This document shows, piece after piece, positions 12,201 to 27,500 of a stretch of DNA of 64,000 nucleotides (within the stretch, counting starts at the first letter, position 1; every line of letters starts with the position of its first letter). The translations under genes were made by a program, and so were the position numbers. This stretch comes from Hymenolepis diminuta. Its lineage: Eukaryota > Platyhelminthes > Cestoda > Cyclophyllidea > Hymenolepididae. Under the pieces are notes generated by a model. That model did no database searches. It was not told where the DNA came from and saw only the letters and a list, made by a program, of their open reading frames with translations. Location: assembly GCA_900708905.1 (NCBI GenBank), contig CAADRB010000009.1, positions 631,435 through 695,434 of the forward strand, in the 5' to 3' direction.

Positions 12201-15200
12201 CACTCATTTTTAAGAAAACTCAATAATAACACTATATCACGCGCTTTATTCGCCTTTGGCTTTGAATGACAAACTGGTAATAATTATAGTTCTCTTGATT
12301 AGAAGTTCCAATAGAATCAGCTTTAGGAGTTATGTTGGTATTCAATCACATTAACAGCCCACTTTCTCCCATTTGTAAGTATGGTATTGAGAAACATCCT
12401 TTCTTTTAAATGCCTTTGTCTTTATCATTATGATCTTTCTCCTTGTTGCGTTAGTGATTGCAATTAGAAATTAAAAATAAAAATTCCGCATTATCTGGCA
12501 GTGAACTGCAGTAATCTTAAGGACAACTTGTAGGTAATAAATTATTTTGCAGACGGAAATTTCATTATCAGCTGTGTTTACATTAAATGTACAACAAAAA
12601 CAAACTATTTAATGAAGTCCGGACATTTATACCCCTCGCACTTTTTGCCCTGGAGGTTTCCAGTTTTCCATACATTCTCTCAAATTTTAAAATAGGCTAG
12701 TTATATGGTAAATTATAAGGAATGGTTTATGGACAATAATGTATGGTGCTAAAGGACACAGAGGAAAATGCAAGAATACATCCTGAGCGAACAAACGCAT
12801 ATGATTAGCGGTGTATGAATGAGAAATTAAAGATCCCGTACATATTTGCACAGATTTGTCTGTCTCGAGCGGATAATGAAGTCATCGATGCATATAAAGT
12901 GATGTAATTAGCCAACAGGAAGAGTGGTCAAATGCGATTCTTTAGTCCGATTGGCTCCAGGATGTCATCCATCCTACTCGGTCAAGTGAGATTAAAGATC
13001 AATAAATGGGGTTGGAAAGGAGTATATTTATCCCTCAGAATATGTTTAACATACGGTTTAGATCGAATGCGTTTGCGAGTGTTTAAGACAGATAGTTTGT
13101 TAAATCTCGCATCACAAAGTTATTCCTTAGCATAAAGACTGTAATATAAGTGACAAGTTTTACTTTGGTTGTTTCAACAAAATTTGATGAAATCTACGAG
13201 GAAGATAATTAGATGGATAATATTAACTTTTAGCAAAGCATATCTTTTTTACTCTGCTGGAATGATAAAACAGATACAATATTTCTCGAAAAGATATTCC
13301 CTATCAACGAAGAATTAAAATGAATAGTTAGATAAGGTATCTTGCAAACTGAGTTCATAATTCTGATTTGTGTTTCTAGTTAGGATTATGGATTTCAACG
13401 TCTTCAAATATAACTAGTATTTCTCCAAGACGTTGTATAAATTAGACTAATAATAACCAGCGCAGGAAGTCGTAGAGAATACGCATATGCAGAAAGAAAC
13501 CAGTTTTTATTTATAACATATCGTCACAAACTTATTGACATTCAGGATGACAAAGTATGGGGAAATATACGACCAAATCTATTGGAGTCACTGGACACAG
13601 GGTAAATATACAGATAGAGCAATTGGTTTGAATTAGGACATATCAATAGGACATACACATAATGGACAAGAGGGAATAAATTTTCACTCAGCAGGGCCTT
13701 AGACCGGGACAGTTGCATCGGGGATACGACAACAATGTTGGACTCAACGATTTTATATGGTTATACAATTGGATCCGACTAACTCACCTAAGACGTCCAG
13801 TAAGTCTCTAATTTATTGAGATTAGGACAAAAACAATATTTTGCCGTTATGAAGATGATTTGGCGCCGCTCGGCACATCTGATAACAATTTCCCGAAACT
13901 TTGGAATAATCACCCACAAAGTGTTAACTAGGGATAGTGGATCAAATGATGGACTCCTTTTATGAATGTATACAATATGCAATAAATATTTAACATTTTT
14001 ATTTAAACTAATCCATTTATATGTTATTTTGTTTTAATGTGTTTAGGTTTAAGAAAATAAAAATTAAAGAGGCAAGAAATTTGTATTTATTTAACTATAA
14101 GTGATCTCAAAATTAAACTATTTACAGGATAGAAATGTGCTTCTACGATTAAGAAAACTTAAAATAACATAAACAGTCAATTCATCTGGAAGAAATTTTT
14201 GACACTGAATTACTTGACATGTTGAGCATAAGAATTAAGTGAGGAATTAACTCACGACCAATATCTAGTGTCATTATCATATTATTACCTTTGACCTGCA
14301 AACTAAGTACCCTAAACCCTACGAGCGATGCTAACGACTATCGCGATCTCCTTTCTTTTATATCTTAATCCGAGGTCACATGTAAACCAATAAGTTTAAC
14401 AACATTCCAGCTAAACTTGTTATATAATGAAAATAAAATCGAGATAATCCAAATTCCAGATATTATAATTTAAAGTATTAAGAAGAAATAGGGGTGTATT
14501 ATTATCCATCATTATTATATTGATATTATTTAATAGTGTAATCATATTGTATAATAATCATAAAATTTTATTAAGAATTTAAAATTATTCCCTCAAATAA
14601 TACGAAAATTATCTAGTTCATATGATGGGTTCCAAATGAAAATGCAACTATTGATTTCAAAAGCAAAACGGTACTAAAACAAGACTCAGATGAAAGTTAA
14701 CGTTTCAGGTTACTCAAAATAAGAAAGGCAACTGAAGTGCTCTCTGTTCAACTAAGGAGGCTATTCTGTTATTTACTTTCCTATAGTTTTAAAGTTCTTT
14801 AGATCGCAGCCTCTGAATACTTCAGCTGTTTAAGTAGCCGAATTTAACTAAAAATTTTCCGACGTGACATATAAAGCGATTTACAAGGAAAGTGACATAG
14901 GTCACAAGTTCTATAATAGGGTGCTCCATGATATCAAATATTTTGAAGAAAAGAAAATTGCTTTTAATGTGAACAAGTGAAAAAAATTAATTAAAATTGT
15001 GTTGGAGCGGAGGTTCTTTTTAAGAGTATTCGTGCTGAAAGTCATGAAAATGTCAAATCCCTGTTAAAATCGTAATAACTCTTCCTGCTCACAATGTTTC
15101 GAAGATAAGATGAATGTAAGCATTCGTTCGAGACGTAAAAATACTTCTTTTCAGACATGGAATTTGGCAGTGATATTCGGATTCTTCTTTTGTATTTGTG

Positions 15201-18145
15201 TTGGCCATCATTTAGATTATAGCTTGGCATTAGATCAAATCTATTACCTCCCTACCCTGTTCCGTGAAATAGATGTTGCTAATCTCTTTCATGGTTTCGG
15301 TAATGAAGATGCCTTGGCATAATTACTTCCCACAGTAGTTCGCTCCGTTTATTATTATCTTTCAAAATGTTAATGATCCTCCAAAGATCGTATGCACTCC
15401 TTATCCCGAAAAAAGATCAATCTAACTAATATTGTTTCAATACGCGTCACTGACACCTAGAGTAATACTGATTAAACGTAAGTGATGGTACGCTTAATGG
15501 AATTACACTTTTAATGATTTTGGGTAATCTGGGTTGGTTTACGATGAAACAGATATTGTTATTTATTGAATGTGAAATTTTCAGAGCATTCTAATTAAAT
15601 GAAACTTCCTCGAGCCTTGGTCAGATAATTATTTCTTAACATCTATTTCACTATCCTCAACATCAACATAATAATTTAAAAATTATAAAAATGCAATTAA
15701 AAAAAATTGACTTTTTACACTTTATTTGTTCTGCTATTACTGAAAGGATAAAAGTATTGAAACCTTATGATTAGCCTCTTATTTTCAATTGTCTTATCAA
15801 GTACCTCTGAATATAAAGAACATCAAATTCCATTCACTAAACAGGGAGCAGAACCTAAAATTTGAAATAGTGATCGTTCAGATTTAATTTTACAAACCTC
15901 AACGATCAATTAGCAAACAAACAACAGAAAAAAGCCTAAATTTGAATTAATTCTCACTAAATTCCCTGACTTTATTTTTTTATCCCATCTGGCCCAATTC
16001 CTCAAGCTTCTTTAGAGTCCTCTTTCAATAATTATTTTTGGACGCTGTCCACTACTGAAATAATATTTTGTTTTACCTTGATTTATAATAATAATAATTT
16101 ACTTGACCAGATCGTGATAATTTTTAGTTCAAGAAAAAAGATAGCAGTGTCTTTCCAGCACTCATGTTTATCTTCAGTGGCTTTTGGTCAGATTTTCACT
16201 TTTGAACTTAATGTCCACTACCTATCCCAATCTTTGATGTTACTCTCTTCAAAACTTGTCACTTCGGCCTGATACGATCCCGCTCTGGAGTTAATGGTTG
16301 TTATGTTCCGTCCCGTTTTTCCAACGCAACTCTTTCTCCTTTAAGTAGCCTTTATTTTCTCTTATTGGCAAATGTGCTTGAGAACACAATTCGAATAGGC
16401 ATTTTAAATGAATCTCATTACTTGTTGTTTGTTGCAGTGGCAAGGCATTTTACATCGTTTCTGTTGCAGTTAAAAAACTACAGTAACAGAATCGGTAAAA
16501 GTTTCCTCATCAGGAAATGAGGATTTGGGTCAAGCTGACATTAAAACATCAGAGCACTTGCTCGGACGAAACGACAAAGTCCTTTTGCAGAGCATGTGGT
16601 TTGAGAACCAATAAAAACATCTTTTCCGATTTTCGAGTGCTTTTATATTTCTTAAAATATAATTGGCAACCATAAGTGGAAAACTGCTGTTTCAGTAGGC
16701 AAACTTGTCTCGTGGGCGATGTCAGTGAAAATTCGAGGAAAATTGTAATTTTTTCGTCATACATGGAAAGTGTTGCATGAATAATCAGTTACACCCACAC
16801 ACTGTAGAATATAAAATGCACTTCGCCTACTAATTTTAAACAATTTACACACAATTATACCTTAATGGGCTAATATCACAACCATTTACTTGATACGAAT
16901 TGGTATCCATAAATCAGTAACATGCATAACATTTTATTATAGCAAATGAACATTAAAAAGATTTGGAAAATGAGATGAATTTATTACCGATAGGGAATAA
17001 AGTTGGAACACGAAATGGTCATACGTAATTTGAACCGGATTTTTCAGGTGCAGTTAACTCCTTCGGTATCTTAAGGGACGAGAAGTGTTGTGAAATAATA
17101 TTCAGTCCCACTATTTGTCCTGGCTTTGTGAGCTTGCTCACATGAATCTCTTGAGAAGAAATCACATTTCACCATGGGTTATTTGGTTTCTGATGTGCAC
17201 TACACTCCTCATACATCCCCCTTTCTCATAGACTTGGCTCAAACTCTGAGTATGATCATTAATTACCTAATCTCTCATGAAAGGGACTCATTAGACCAAA
17301 TTAATACGTTCAATTCAGAGAGATATTCAACAAGAAATAGTCTTCATTTTTTATTGATCCCAATCCTATTTCTAGGCAATTTACAACTCGCAAACAGCAA
17401 AATACCAATTTTACTAAGGGTAGGGAATTTAAAAAATATCCAGACAGAAAGCAGAGGCGTATTCTGAAATTCCAATGGCAAATGTCTTGCCATTGAACAT
17501 ATTATGACGGATTTGCGAAGTGCACAGTTACAAGAAACGTCTATAGATTAAAATTTTTCCAATCTTATAGACAAAAGATTAAGGTATAGTTATAGTTAGA
17601 GGATATAAGTTTATGAAGGAGGAAAGTCATTAAGAATGAAGCAGGACAAATCTGAATAAGGCTTTAAAGGAAAATTCTGCTTCACCGTTATAAAATCTTT
17701 AAATGAAATATTATTTTTTTATCAATTTATAGTTACGCTGATGGGTAAATCACGTCATATCTAACCCGTGTCATGGATATGTAATTTTGTTGATTTTTCA
17801 TTTAAATGGATTTAATAAGAGGAAAAATTAGCATTGATATTGGTTAAACAGATAAAGAATATTTCCTTATAAATAATGGATAGATGAATCATAGCGTTAA
17901 ATAGAGTTTTAACTAGGCCAACATTGAAGACTCCATTCAACCGTAAAAATAATGAAGAGACTAATTGTCTTGACCCGATTTACTTCAAAAATCAATCGAA
18001 AATAAATATTTATATGTGTAATTGTTTAAACAAATACTGCATTTGGATACTTTTACATACAGTAAATGTTTTCATGAAAGTATTGCTAAATAAATTTATT
18101 TTAATCCCGATTTACATTAAAGCATCAAGATTATTTAGAATTATT

Positions 18146-18532
18146 AATTAACTAAACTCTTCCATATCAATAGTTTAGGCTGCCAAATATTGTGTAATAT
18201 CAGTTGTCGTCTACTAAAAAATGAACCGAGGTGGCGAGACCGACCATCATGATTTATAACCGGTCATTAACCACTGGACATCGCAGAGAAGAATTCGCTC
18301 CTATCTAGGAGACGAATCATGAAATTTGAAGTCAGTATTACACATAACTAAATATTGTACGACCCAGACCCAAAATCAAATAAAATCTTTTCGCTAACTT
18401 ATCGTTCAATCCATCACCTTTTTGATCACCACATTATTATTTCTTAAACCTTCTGTTAACCAATTTTAATTGATTTCCAGAACCGGAAATTCAAAGGTGT
18501 TTTGCATTGCTGTGATTAGTAATAATAATAAA
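18146..18532 (+). repeat. Short dispersed repeat family, copy A
   Basis: Shares ordered blocks with copies at 43.5, 49.0 and 55.3 kb: GAGACCGACCATCATGAT, an AACCGGTCATTAACCACTG-like block, a GGAGACGAATCATGAAATT block and a distal segment around CTTCTGTTAACCAA...CCGGAAATT. The distal segment aligns with copy C. The anticodon-arm-like part is poorly preserved here (CGTCTACTAAA). Confidence 0.65.
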
Positions 18533-21500
18533 ACAAATACAAAACCGATAAATGGTTTAAAACACTTACAAAGTTATGAAGACTCAAAATTATTTTTAAA
18601 ATCCGTGTCTTTTTAGGAAAATGAAAATTTAGTGGTCTCAAATACTTTATCATCGAAGCAGGGGAAAATCGATTTGGTTGGTTTCTAGACATGTAAAATT
18701 TGTCTTAATCCTCCGTCCCGTTTTCTTGATATTACAAAATACAGACTAATAACATTTGCATTTTAAACGGTGATAAAGTTCCAATGTCAAAATAATGAAC
18801 CACGAAATGCCGATAGTGAAATGCGAACCTCTTTATATGTCCTCAACTCAGATTGTAAATAAAGTCTTGACTTACTTTTTAAGCACGATGATTTATTTAA
18901 AGATTCTCTATTATTTAATGAAAAACTTTCTGGAATCTCAACAAGTGACACTTCAAGTTATGTTAATTATTAAATATATAATATTAGTTACATTTAAGTA
19001 CTTCGAAAATTCATCAAAAGTAATATTTCTTTTCCTCGGTTGTCATTTTAATTATAATCAGTAACTTCTTGATTTAAGAAAAAAGGTTAGACACAAACTA
19101 AGATGATTCTGCTAGCCAATATATCATTAATAAATCAGTTTTACAAATATTTTTCATTTGTAATAAAGATGTGAAATTAGAACCTTGGAAATTTTTACCC
19201 CATTGTTTCAATTCCGGTGACACATGTTCTTTTGCAATGTGTTGTATTTACTCATTTACCATCTCTTTCTCGAATTTTCAAATAATTTCATAAATACTGC
19301 TTTTACATGCTCGATCTACTGGGATTGACTAAGAAATGTGGATAACTGATAATTTTGGGAATAATTTTATTAGGCAAGTTCTGCTAAGATGAATCGTTTT
19401 ATCAGAATTGAAACTCCGCAATCTCGGCTTAAAATCATATTTTGACTATAAAGATGAAAGTGGAGCCACAGTTTGCACCATAGAGATTTCAGATACTCGT
19501 CTTATTGGCTTACAGACGAATTGGGACTAATATCAAAACAGAAGTTAACGCAAACAATCGCCGCTAAAAACAAATATTCAAAGCAAAAGCCTTAAAAAGT
19601 AATCCCTAACCAATATTTTCTACTCAGAAGTGATATTTATTGTAAATCAACCATCTGAGAGGTTTGAAAATATTTCCATAAATATAATGCCAGTATACTG
19701 TTAAATTCGTATTTTATTTCGAATAGTAACTGATATTTTCAAATGAAAGGCATAAAACTCAAGCATCTCCACAAAACGTTTTTGAGCACAAATAAATATT
19801 TGATATTTAGACATTTATCCGTGTATAAATTTTGAAACCAATTAATCCGACTTTATCCATTTTAAAAAATTGAGACCCTAGAGTAAAGTTGCTTAAATGC
19901 CTGTGATCTTAGTGAAACTTCACCCAATTTGAAAGCAATGCCAAGTTTAAGGATCTCCTGATACGAAATATCTTTAAATTCAGCTGTTATGTTTCCTCTG
20001 AAGTTAATGAGTTGTAACATTTTATAAAATACGGGACAATGATACCTATCCTAAAAGCAAGATATTAATTGAAGTATCAGCCAACAGTGAATATCGAGAT
20101 TGTTACAATTAGAATTGGAAAATTTGTAACGCTTTCGTTCAATACAGAAAAATGATTTCCTACCTATATGTCGCATAAACAAAAACTGGGATGATATTTA
20201 CACAATGAATAAGGAACAAACATTTTCGTTTAGGATTATCAAGATTTTAAAAATAACTATACTGTAAGTGAATTGCAATGTCACCGGAAGTGAAATTATT
20301 CCCTATCAAATATGACAATAAATCTGAAATAATCGCAGCCTCCGGAATAATGACCATTCCAAATTATATCATAGAAAGAGGAAAATTATTTGTACCGATG
20401 CTTTGATATTTTAAATATTTGAAAAGGACACGGCTAATGTCTTCCACTTTTTAAAATAAATTTTCTTTTTCTCAACTCTGCATTAAAGGTAAAATTGGCT
20501 GATTCTTTATAAGATCTAACCGATTCGTCAAAGTCGACTAACACAACTGCCTTAATTTTTGAAGATGATACTGAGCATTTAAATGGTTTAAAGAGAAATC
20601 TAAAGGGAAGAAAAAAATATTTTGTTTATCTTCAGTTTTTAACCAGGTATGAATTCCCATTTTGAACCAAAAATTGCTAAGATACCTCGAAATCAGACAA
20701 GCTCGGGATCCTCCATAAAGTATATATTTGTCTCTTTTCTCATAAGACCCCCTTTAGATTACTATATTACCCACATTTTCCCTTAGTGATCCTTACCCTG
20801 CCAGCCCATCTATTTAGAGTTCATTTGCCCCTTGTGATTCCTGGTTCTCTTCAGAAAACCCTACATGCTGCAATCTACCACTCTCATCCTCTAAAAGGGA
20901 TCATTTTCCATTAGAAAATTTAACTTTCTTTTAATAAACATATCTGATGGTTGATCTTTCACCTTCCTATACACCGAACTGCAGAAAATATGTATCGGGT
21001 ATCATAAAACTTGAAACATCGCATTTGAGAATAACCGGAACTGTCATAGATTAAGACTTTTACTTTACGCGCCTCCAAAGAGAATGCAATAAAATTGAAA
21101 TTTATCTGAAATTATTAACTAGAGGGAGAAATTTAAAAGCTTAATATCAAACGACATGGAAATGGTGTAAATAATAAGTTCTGGAAATCCCTAAGTAATT
21201 TGAATTCTTTAGGTTGTTATATAAAATCGAGAATTGTTCCGTCAATAAGTATGAATTTAATATTGTAAGGCGTAAGCTTTTATTTACTTTTGATTTCTGC
21301 ATCATATGGCGTCATTTTAAAACACGTTAGCAGTGACCTTACATTTTTTCCACTTATTTATGAAGATTAAAATTTAGCAGTTGTTAAATTCAGGCCAACT
21401 GCAAGAAAAGTAGAATGCGAGAAATCTTCATCTTAAACGGAGCATTTTTGGTGTACTTGGATAGTTGGTAATGGGTATAATTCTCCAATATTCATATTAG

Positions 21501-24239
21501 AGATAGAAATAGCATATAGGATCAATTTAATAATGTTCTGCCGTCAGTATTTATTAAATTTGCCATTCCAATCATCGAATATGCTGTGATGGATCTCCAT
21601 TTTGTTACCTTTTACATGCAAGTCATACCTGATAACACTTTGTACTCTCTTTTAAACCATATAGAGCTCACATATACGTACGTATGTTGTTAAAATGATC
21701 ATATTATCCGAAAATGGGTTTTTCCTTTTGAAAATGAAACTTCATCAAGTACCTCCGACCATTATCTGCTTGTTATAATTCCAAATGAAAGTATTCTCTA
21801 CGGCTAGTGAGAGAGGTAACTTCATTCAAAGATATTCTGAATTGCAGTCATAAGAGTGTGTTGAGTAACTCACACGCTCTGAAATTCGTAATTTAGGCTT
21901 TTTGAGGATCATTAAGGAAGGCATGCTCACATCGATGTAAGACTCGCCCAGAACTATTCTGCAAAGGCACATGGATATGGTGTCCGAAATAGTTTAGAAA
22001 ATTTCAAATGATATGCAGTGTACCATTCCTATTTTAAATAAAAATTCTTCAAATGCGCTTCATTCTCGATTTCATTTTTGAAAAAAAAAATCGGATTAAC
22101 GACTAAATCTTTTGATTTCTGAATAAAATTCTTTACTTTATAATTCCGACCATCCAAAATTAGCCATAACAAAAACAACTTAGAAAGAGTTCCGACGAAC
22201 AATGGAATATGTTGTGATTTGAGTTCCACTTCAATAATTACTAGGGAGCCAAAAATGACTCGGAGTCAAGGGTACTTCGCAATTGCTTTGTGTTACTATT
22301 CATTTCGTTGTTCTCAGTGTGAAATTCTTTTCTTCCAATAGTAACTTTAGTTTCATTATTGCGACTAGTACTATAGGAGTTTTACAGCAGCTTCACAGCA
22401 GAACTAACAAGAGCAGCTTTTTTAATAAGGGAAATTAATAAATTATCAATAACTATCTCCTTGCCTTCTGTGATTTTAGAATACCCTTCAAATTTGGCTG
22501 TGCATCTGCAATCCTTTGATTTACGATCCAACAATATTTCATTTGCAAGTGAATGCAATCTATCTTTTGTGTAAAAAAGTTTCCAGTAAAAATTTTGATT
22601 TGAAAATGAATATCCAAACGGAACTGACTTCTTCAACTTACGGTAGCTATACAAAACAATGAGACGCCAAGCTTAATCCGAAGTTCTGAGAATTCTTCAT
22701 TTTCGAGATTCTTTCCTTCCTTCTCACCTTGTTGAATTTAATGACTAAAGTTTCATTTCACCGTAACTAAATGTGTTTTAGAAGAAAATTTCTCTGGTTT
22801 TTCTAATAAAACGGACTAGTAAAGTGTATAACTTTAAGAAAGGCCTCCTTTATTTTTGAAAAGAAGAAAGTCATCATCATGATCATGACCGTCAAATTTT
22901 AATTTAGTCTCCCAAAATTTAATTTGGCATTGATAACTCTATATTTTTCGTCAAACTCGTATATATAAAGTAAACTCTAACTAACACTTACGATAATTAA
23001 ATACGATAAGGAAAGATATCAAAAAAATGAACAGAGTTTGTAATCAGAGTTTCTCCGACTAGTTTGAATCCCGAAACGTCACAAACGCACCCATGTAAAA
23101 CCTCAAAGCAGTTAGTGCCTATTTTCAACTTTATTTTAAATAAATATCATTTTTGAATGTCGAAAGAATTTTTCCTCTGATTCTTTTGTAAATATCGCTT
23201 TAATGAAATACTTAAAACATTACATGAACCAACCATCTTTCAGCTAAATTTGCTGAGTTTAAGCATTTTTACCATGTAATGAAAATACGTAACTTTGCTC
23301 CCGTTAAAGATATTTACCATTAATGGGAAAAATGCGTATTTTTAATGTTTGAGTAGAATTCATAACAGTTATGTAAATAAAATTCGCATCCCAAGCACTC
23401 CGAAATGAATTTTCTACATTGCTTTACTACTGGCCACTCAAGTTTTCCGCCAGTTCCTTATATCAATTTATTTCAAAACAGAGGAAAACAAAGGGGAATC
23501 ACCTTTTTCAACAGCAGATATTCTTTGTTTATTTTTCTGTATCTGGGCCACATCCCAATTATAGTATACTTAAGTGATCTGTCGGGATTACTTGCTATTA
23601 CGTCAGTAACAATTAAGCTCAAAATTACAAAAGACCGTCCAAAATAACTTATGTATTGTAATTTCATTGCACAAATACGTTGGTATAATGAAATGAAAAA
23701 AAATTTCGCCAAGATTTCTCATACCAGGAGTAAGATGATGAAAGGATAATTCCGAGGGAATTTTAACTAGAAATAACATATGACGTGATGAAGCAGGATT
23801 CTCGTGGTTCATTGACTTTTGCTACTACTTTCTAGCCTACAATTCCCATTTAAGATATGAACATGCTCACGCCTTATGACTTTCCACCTTCTATATGTTT
23901 AGATATTTACTCAGAATTAAAGCTTGTACGATTTTTGGAAAAGTAGAGGTCAAATATTGGAATTATGATATATTCGTACAGTCAGATATACTGAAAAAAT
24001 TATAGGGACTTTATCAAAATACAAAGGAATAAAAAGTTTTAAACTTCCCTATTAACAGCAGCAAATTCTAACCCACCTGAGGGAATTAGCATTTTACTAA
24101 ATTATTCGGAAAGACATTCTCAAATTCAACCTTCTTTCATTGTAACTGTATTAATTTTTGAAAACCGTTATTTTTATCTCCAGTAAATGTTGTTAGATAG
24201 AAAGTAGCAATTACACTATCCAAGACTGCCATCCCAGTA
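18533..24239. other. Gene desert between repeat copy A and the RNase H fragment
   Basis: No domain-bearing frame. The longest open frame is a 90-codon minus-strand stretch (22382-22654), Lys/Ser/Leu-rich, with no recognisable motif; it is not called. Confidence 0.55.
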
Positions 24240-24530
24240 ACCGGTTCGGTCCTAGCGGTCCTTTTAGAAGCAAAGTTATCAAAAAGATGTTGAGATAGAT
24301 GATCGGTTATGGATGTGACAGGAAATAAGGAGGCTGACTTCTTCGCTCTTTTTTACTCTACGAGATTATACGGAACTTGCAAAAGGGAAGAACATTCAAA
24401 GAAAGTTTAGGACCGCAAAGGCCAACCATTTTGGAGATACCTGGAATCGGACTAGTTACGAAAGCCAATAACTTAAAGATTGCACTATCTGCGCCTGCCA
24501 TGCTCTCGTCAATTGCGATGAGTCTGCTGC
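24240..24530 (+). pseudogene. Possible retroelement RNase H fragment
   Basis: One frame around 24312-24358 reads DVTGNKEADFFALFYST. This resembles the C-terminal RNase H motif of non-LTR retrotransposons and related elements, where a His-Ser-Gly-like turn is followed by G-N-E-x-A-D-x-L-A. Flanking frames are interrupted. The stretch is visibly richer in G+C than its surroundings, as expected of decayed coding DNA. Only one motif supports it, so chance similarity is possible. Confidence 0.35.
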
Positions 24531-27500
24531 AGATCAAAAAAATTGTATAGTCGCTGATTATTAAGACTTGCTTTGTTAAGTCTTATAATATAAATATTGT
24601 GTACTAGAATTCATTATATACTTTTATTGAAGCCTTTTAATTGAAATGTTTATGGTTTGAGAATTTTATCTTAGATCAGTTCATCAATAAGTAATTGTCT
24701 AGATCATTCACTTACAAATCACTAGTTCTTTTTTATCATGCAAATGAATTGCAAACCTTTGATGACAATATTTAAATTCAATCTATTGAAGAATTAAATC
24801 GCCACCACCCCTATTTGGCAGACAGTTTCAGTCAGTGGGTTGCATAGAATTGCCATATACAAGTGCTGTTGCACAGTTGTCAAAAACTTATATGTCTTTT
24901 TCAAATATAAAGCATTACCTTTGATGATCTTTTTAAAAAAGTTGGCTTCCACTAGCATATGATTGCACTGAATAAGTAGAGGTCCTCTAATTAAATTTTT
25001 AATTAACGAAAAGTTCGATGAGTATTTAACTCGTAAATTAAGCTACAAAATTTATAAAATTATTTAATTTACTTAGGTTAAAAAGCGGTATAAGAAAAAT
25101 AAACAGAATTTTGAGCGTTACTTTTATTTCATATTCCTGCGGGCTAGAAATAGTCAATTAAACATTTTAGGGATTAGCCTCCATGCCAAAACTGCGGAAT
25201 CATAAAGAACTATGCTTCAACTCCTTAGCATCTACTCGCTAGAAGACATGATAAGAATATAAGGATTAGATAGATTATTATAGTCATTAATATTACATAG
25301 AATCGCTAACTCTTTAATATTAGAAAATTATAAGAGTTGATTAACATCTACTACAATGCCAGAAACCTCTTTCCTTGATAGAAATTAACACCTTGAAATA
25401 ATAATATTGAGTTCCCATAATGGGATTCATTCAAAAACATAAAAATCATAGATCACATCATACTATGTATATGTATAATTTTTTAGGTAAAAATTGTACG
25501 GATACATTATATTCATGTCATTATGGCTCAAAAGGAATTTATCATGTGGTTGGACGCCGAGAAGCATGAATTCCAAATAATAAATCTTCAATCTCTCTGT
25601 TTTCTTTGGAAGTGTTTTGTATTTAGACAAACATGGAATCCGAAAATATTAAAAATCTTCCTCAAGAAACGGACAATTGAACATAGTTCACTCTACTCTA
25701 ATATTCTAACCGACGATTATTCGCCGATATAGTATTGTGTGTAACTGACAGCATGTGGCATTCTTAGAGTAAAGTTTGACTGCAGACAATCATTTTGTAT
25801 CAATAAAGAGGGTGAAATTCAATTTCTGACATCCACAATTAGTCTTGCTCCGCACCGACCAAACGATAGGTGCTTCTTTTAAAATGTGAGATTATGAGAA
25901 ATTGGATTTTTTGTCAAACTAACCTAAAGATTAGGCCCTCGGATATTACAAACCGAGAAGGACTTATGCATCATGCTTTTAATAAAAGGTGACTCACTCC
26001 TTTCAGGATTCAGAGGTTCATATTAGCTTGTTCTAGTTTGATCAGAACAAAATTAACTCGTCACATTTAATAAAATATTTTACCAATTATACTAAAATGA
26101 TATGACTATCATACAAGTTGGTCATTATGTAAAAATTATTTTCTCTATTGAAAATCCTTCTTTCGATAATTATTATCATTTTTGCATTACTTTATATCAT
26201 CTTGCAATCCAGTTCCAGCTTGTAATGGTGAATGTTCTCTTCCCATGCAGTGCATTAAATCTAGATATTTGTACAGCCAGAACAATTTGGAGGAAAACTG
26301 TCTCATTTTAATGATCAAACTGTAATGGATCATTGGAATCTTTTCTAAGTACTGACAGTCATGTTCATTGGCTGATTCATTGATCTAAGGTAATTCACTG
26401 CTCTGAGAAAGATCTCACCTTCAATTTAGATCTCTGGAATAAGATATTATTACCGAGAATTGCCGATGTCGTTTCGTTTCAAGTCGCCACTTACTAACTG
26501 ATACGTACATTTCTTGCCATACTATCACCAGATATGCACCTATATATGGTTAACCTTTGATATAATTCTGGAAAAGAAGTCCATATAGGACTATTGTAAG
26601 CTTCATCTGGGGATTTTATATTCAAGGATATAAGGGAAAATCATAAAAATTCGGTCAGTCCCTTGGTTAAATACAAAAATATTTACTTTCTTCCTGGTCC
26701 ACTCGGGGTAAATGGCTGTCTGGGTTTGACGCAATAAACAAAATTCAATCTCTCTAAGTAATCTATGGTATATTATTATCCCCATGTGCTTCAAATAATC
26801 TGTTTACAAATTCAGTTGTTAAACTAATGGATAGGTTATTTCAGTTTGATTATCAGATCGAAACGTAATTTTTCTGAATTTTGATTTTAAAGTCTTGAAA
26901 GCTTATCCTGTAGGATTCCGATAAAATTATTAAATAGTTTACTACCATAACATAGTATATTATAGCTAGTTGTGTACAATGAAGAGAATTTGATTGCGAG
27001 ACTGACTTACATCATCAGCAGAAGTGCAGGAATCTCCATGGATTATTACTATCTAACAAAGTGAACATAATAAAGATTAAAATAGAGCCTGTTAAGAGTT
27101 TCCATTAAAAATCAGGTTTCGTTAAGAAGACAGCTGTCATTAATTTTGTTATAAAGTTAATTTTCGCATCTTAATCATTATAGAGTATTTTAGCATTCGG
27201 CGATTGTTTGAATCGTTCACTTTCTAGAACAATGAACCAATTACGTATATGCATCCGCCGATGTTGTTTCATAGGTTTAAGTATATACGCTAGTTAATAA
27301 TCATTTGTTTTAATGTAGCTATTCGTATTCGAATCATACTGATGAAAATTATTGTACTACTCCATGTGAGAGATCAGCTCTTTAATAACATAAATGGGGG
27401 GTCCTTACCATTCTTTTTCATTTATTTAATGGCTGGATTACCTAAAGAGAAAGGGAATTTGTTACTTTAATTTCAGAGAAGGGAGAGGATGTCCTTCATT

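Larger units (their letters stand above)
2481..18145. other. Gene desert, first part
   Basis: Open frames are all shorter than 100 codons, AT-driven and without recognisable domains. Points noted are the hairpin at 4897, a possible protease motif near 6440 (see findings) and a 70-codon frame at 15110-15322 with one hydrophobic segment and no support. No RNA gene was seen. Confidence 0.55.

Noticed and set aside
15110..15322. 70-codon frame with a hydrophobic segment, resembling a small secreted or membrane protein
   Set aside because: A single short frame with an opposing frame of similar length and no homology I can recognise; not called.
22382..22654. 90-codon minus-strand frame
   Set aside because: No motif, no splice-site support and no neighbouring exons; its length is within chance for AT-rich DNA with many frames.
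23041..23095. TTTGAATCCCGAAACG, considered as a tRNA T-arm
   Set aside because: No anticodon arm, D arm or acceptor stem at the right spacing.
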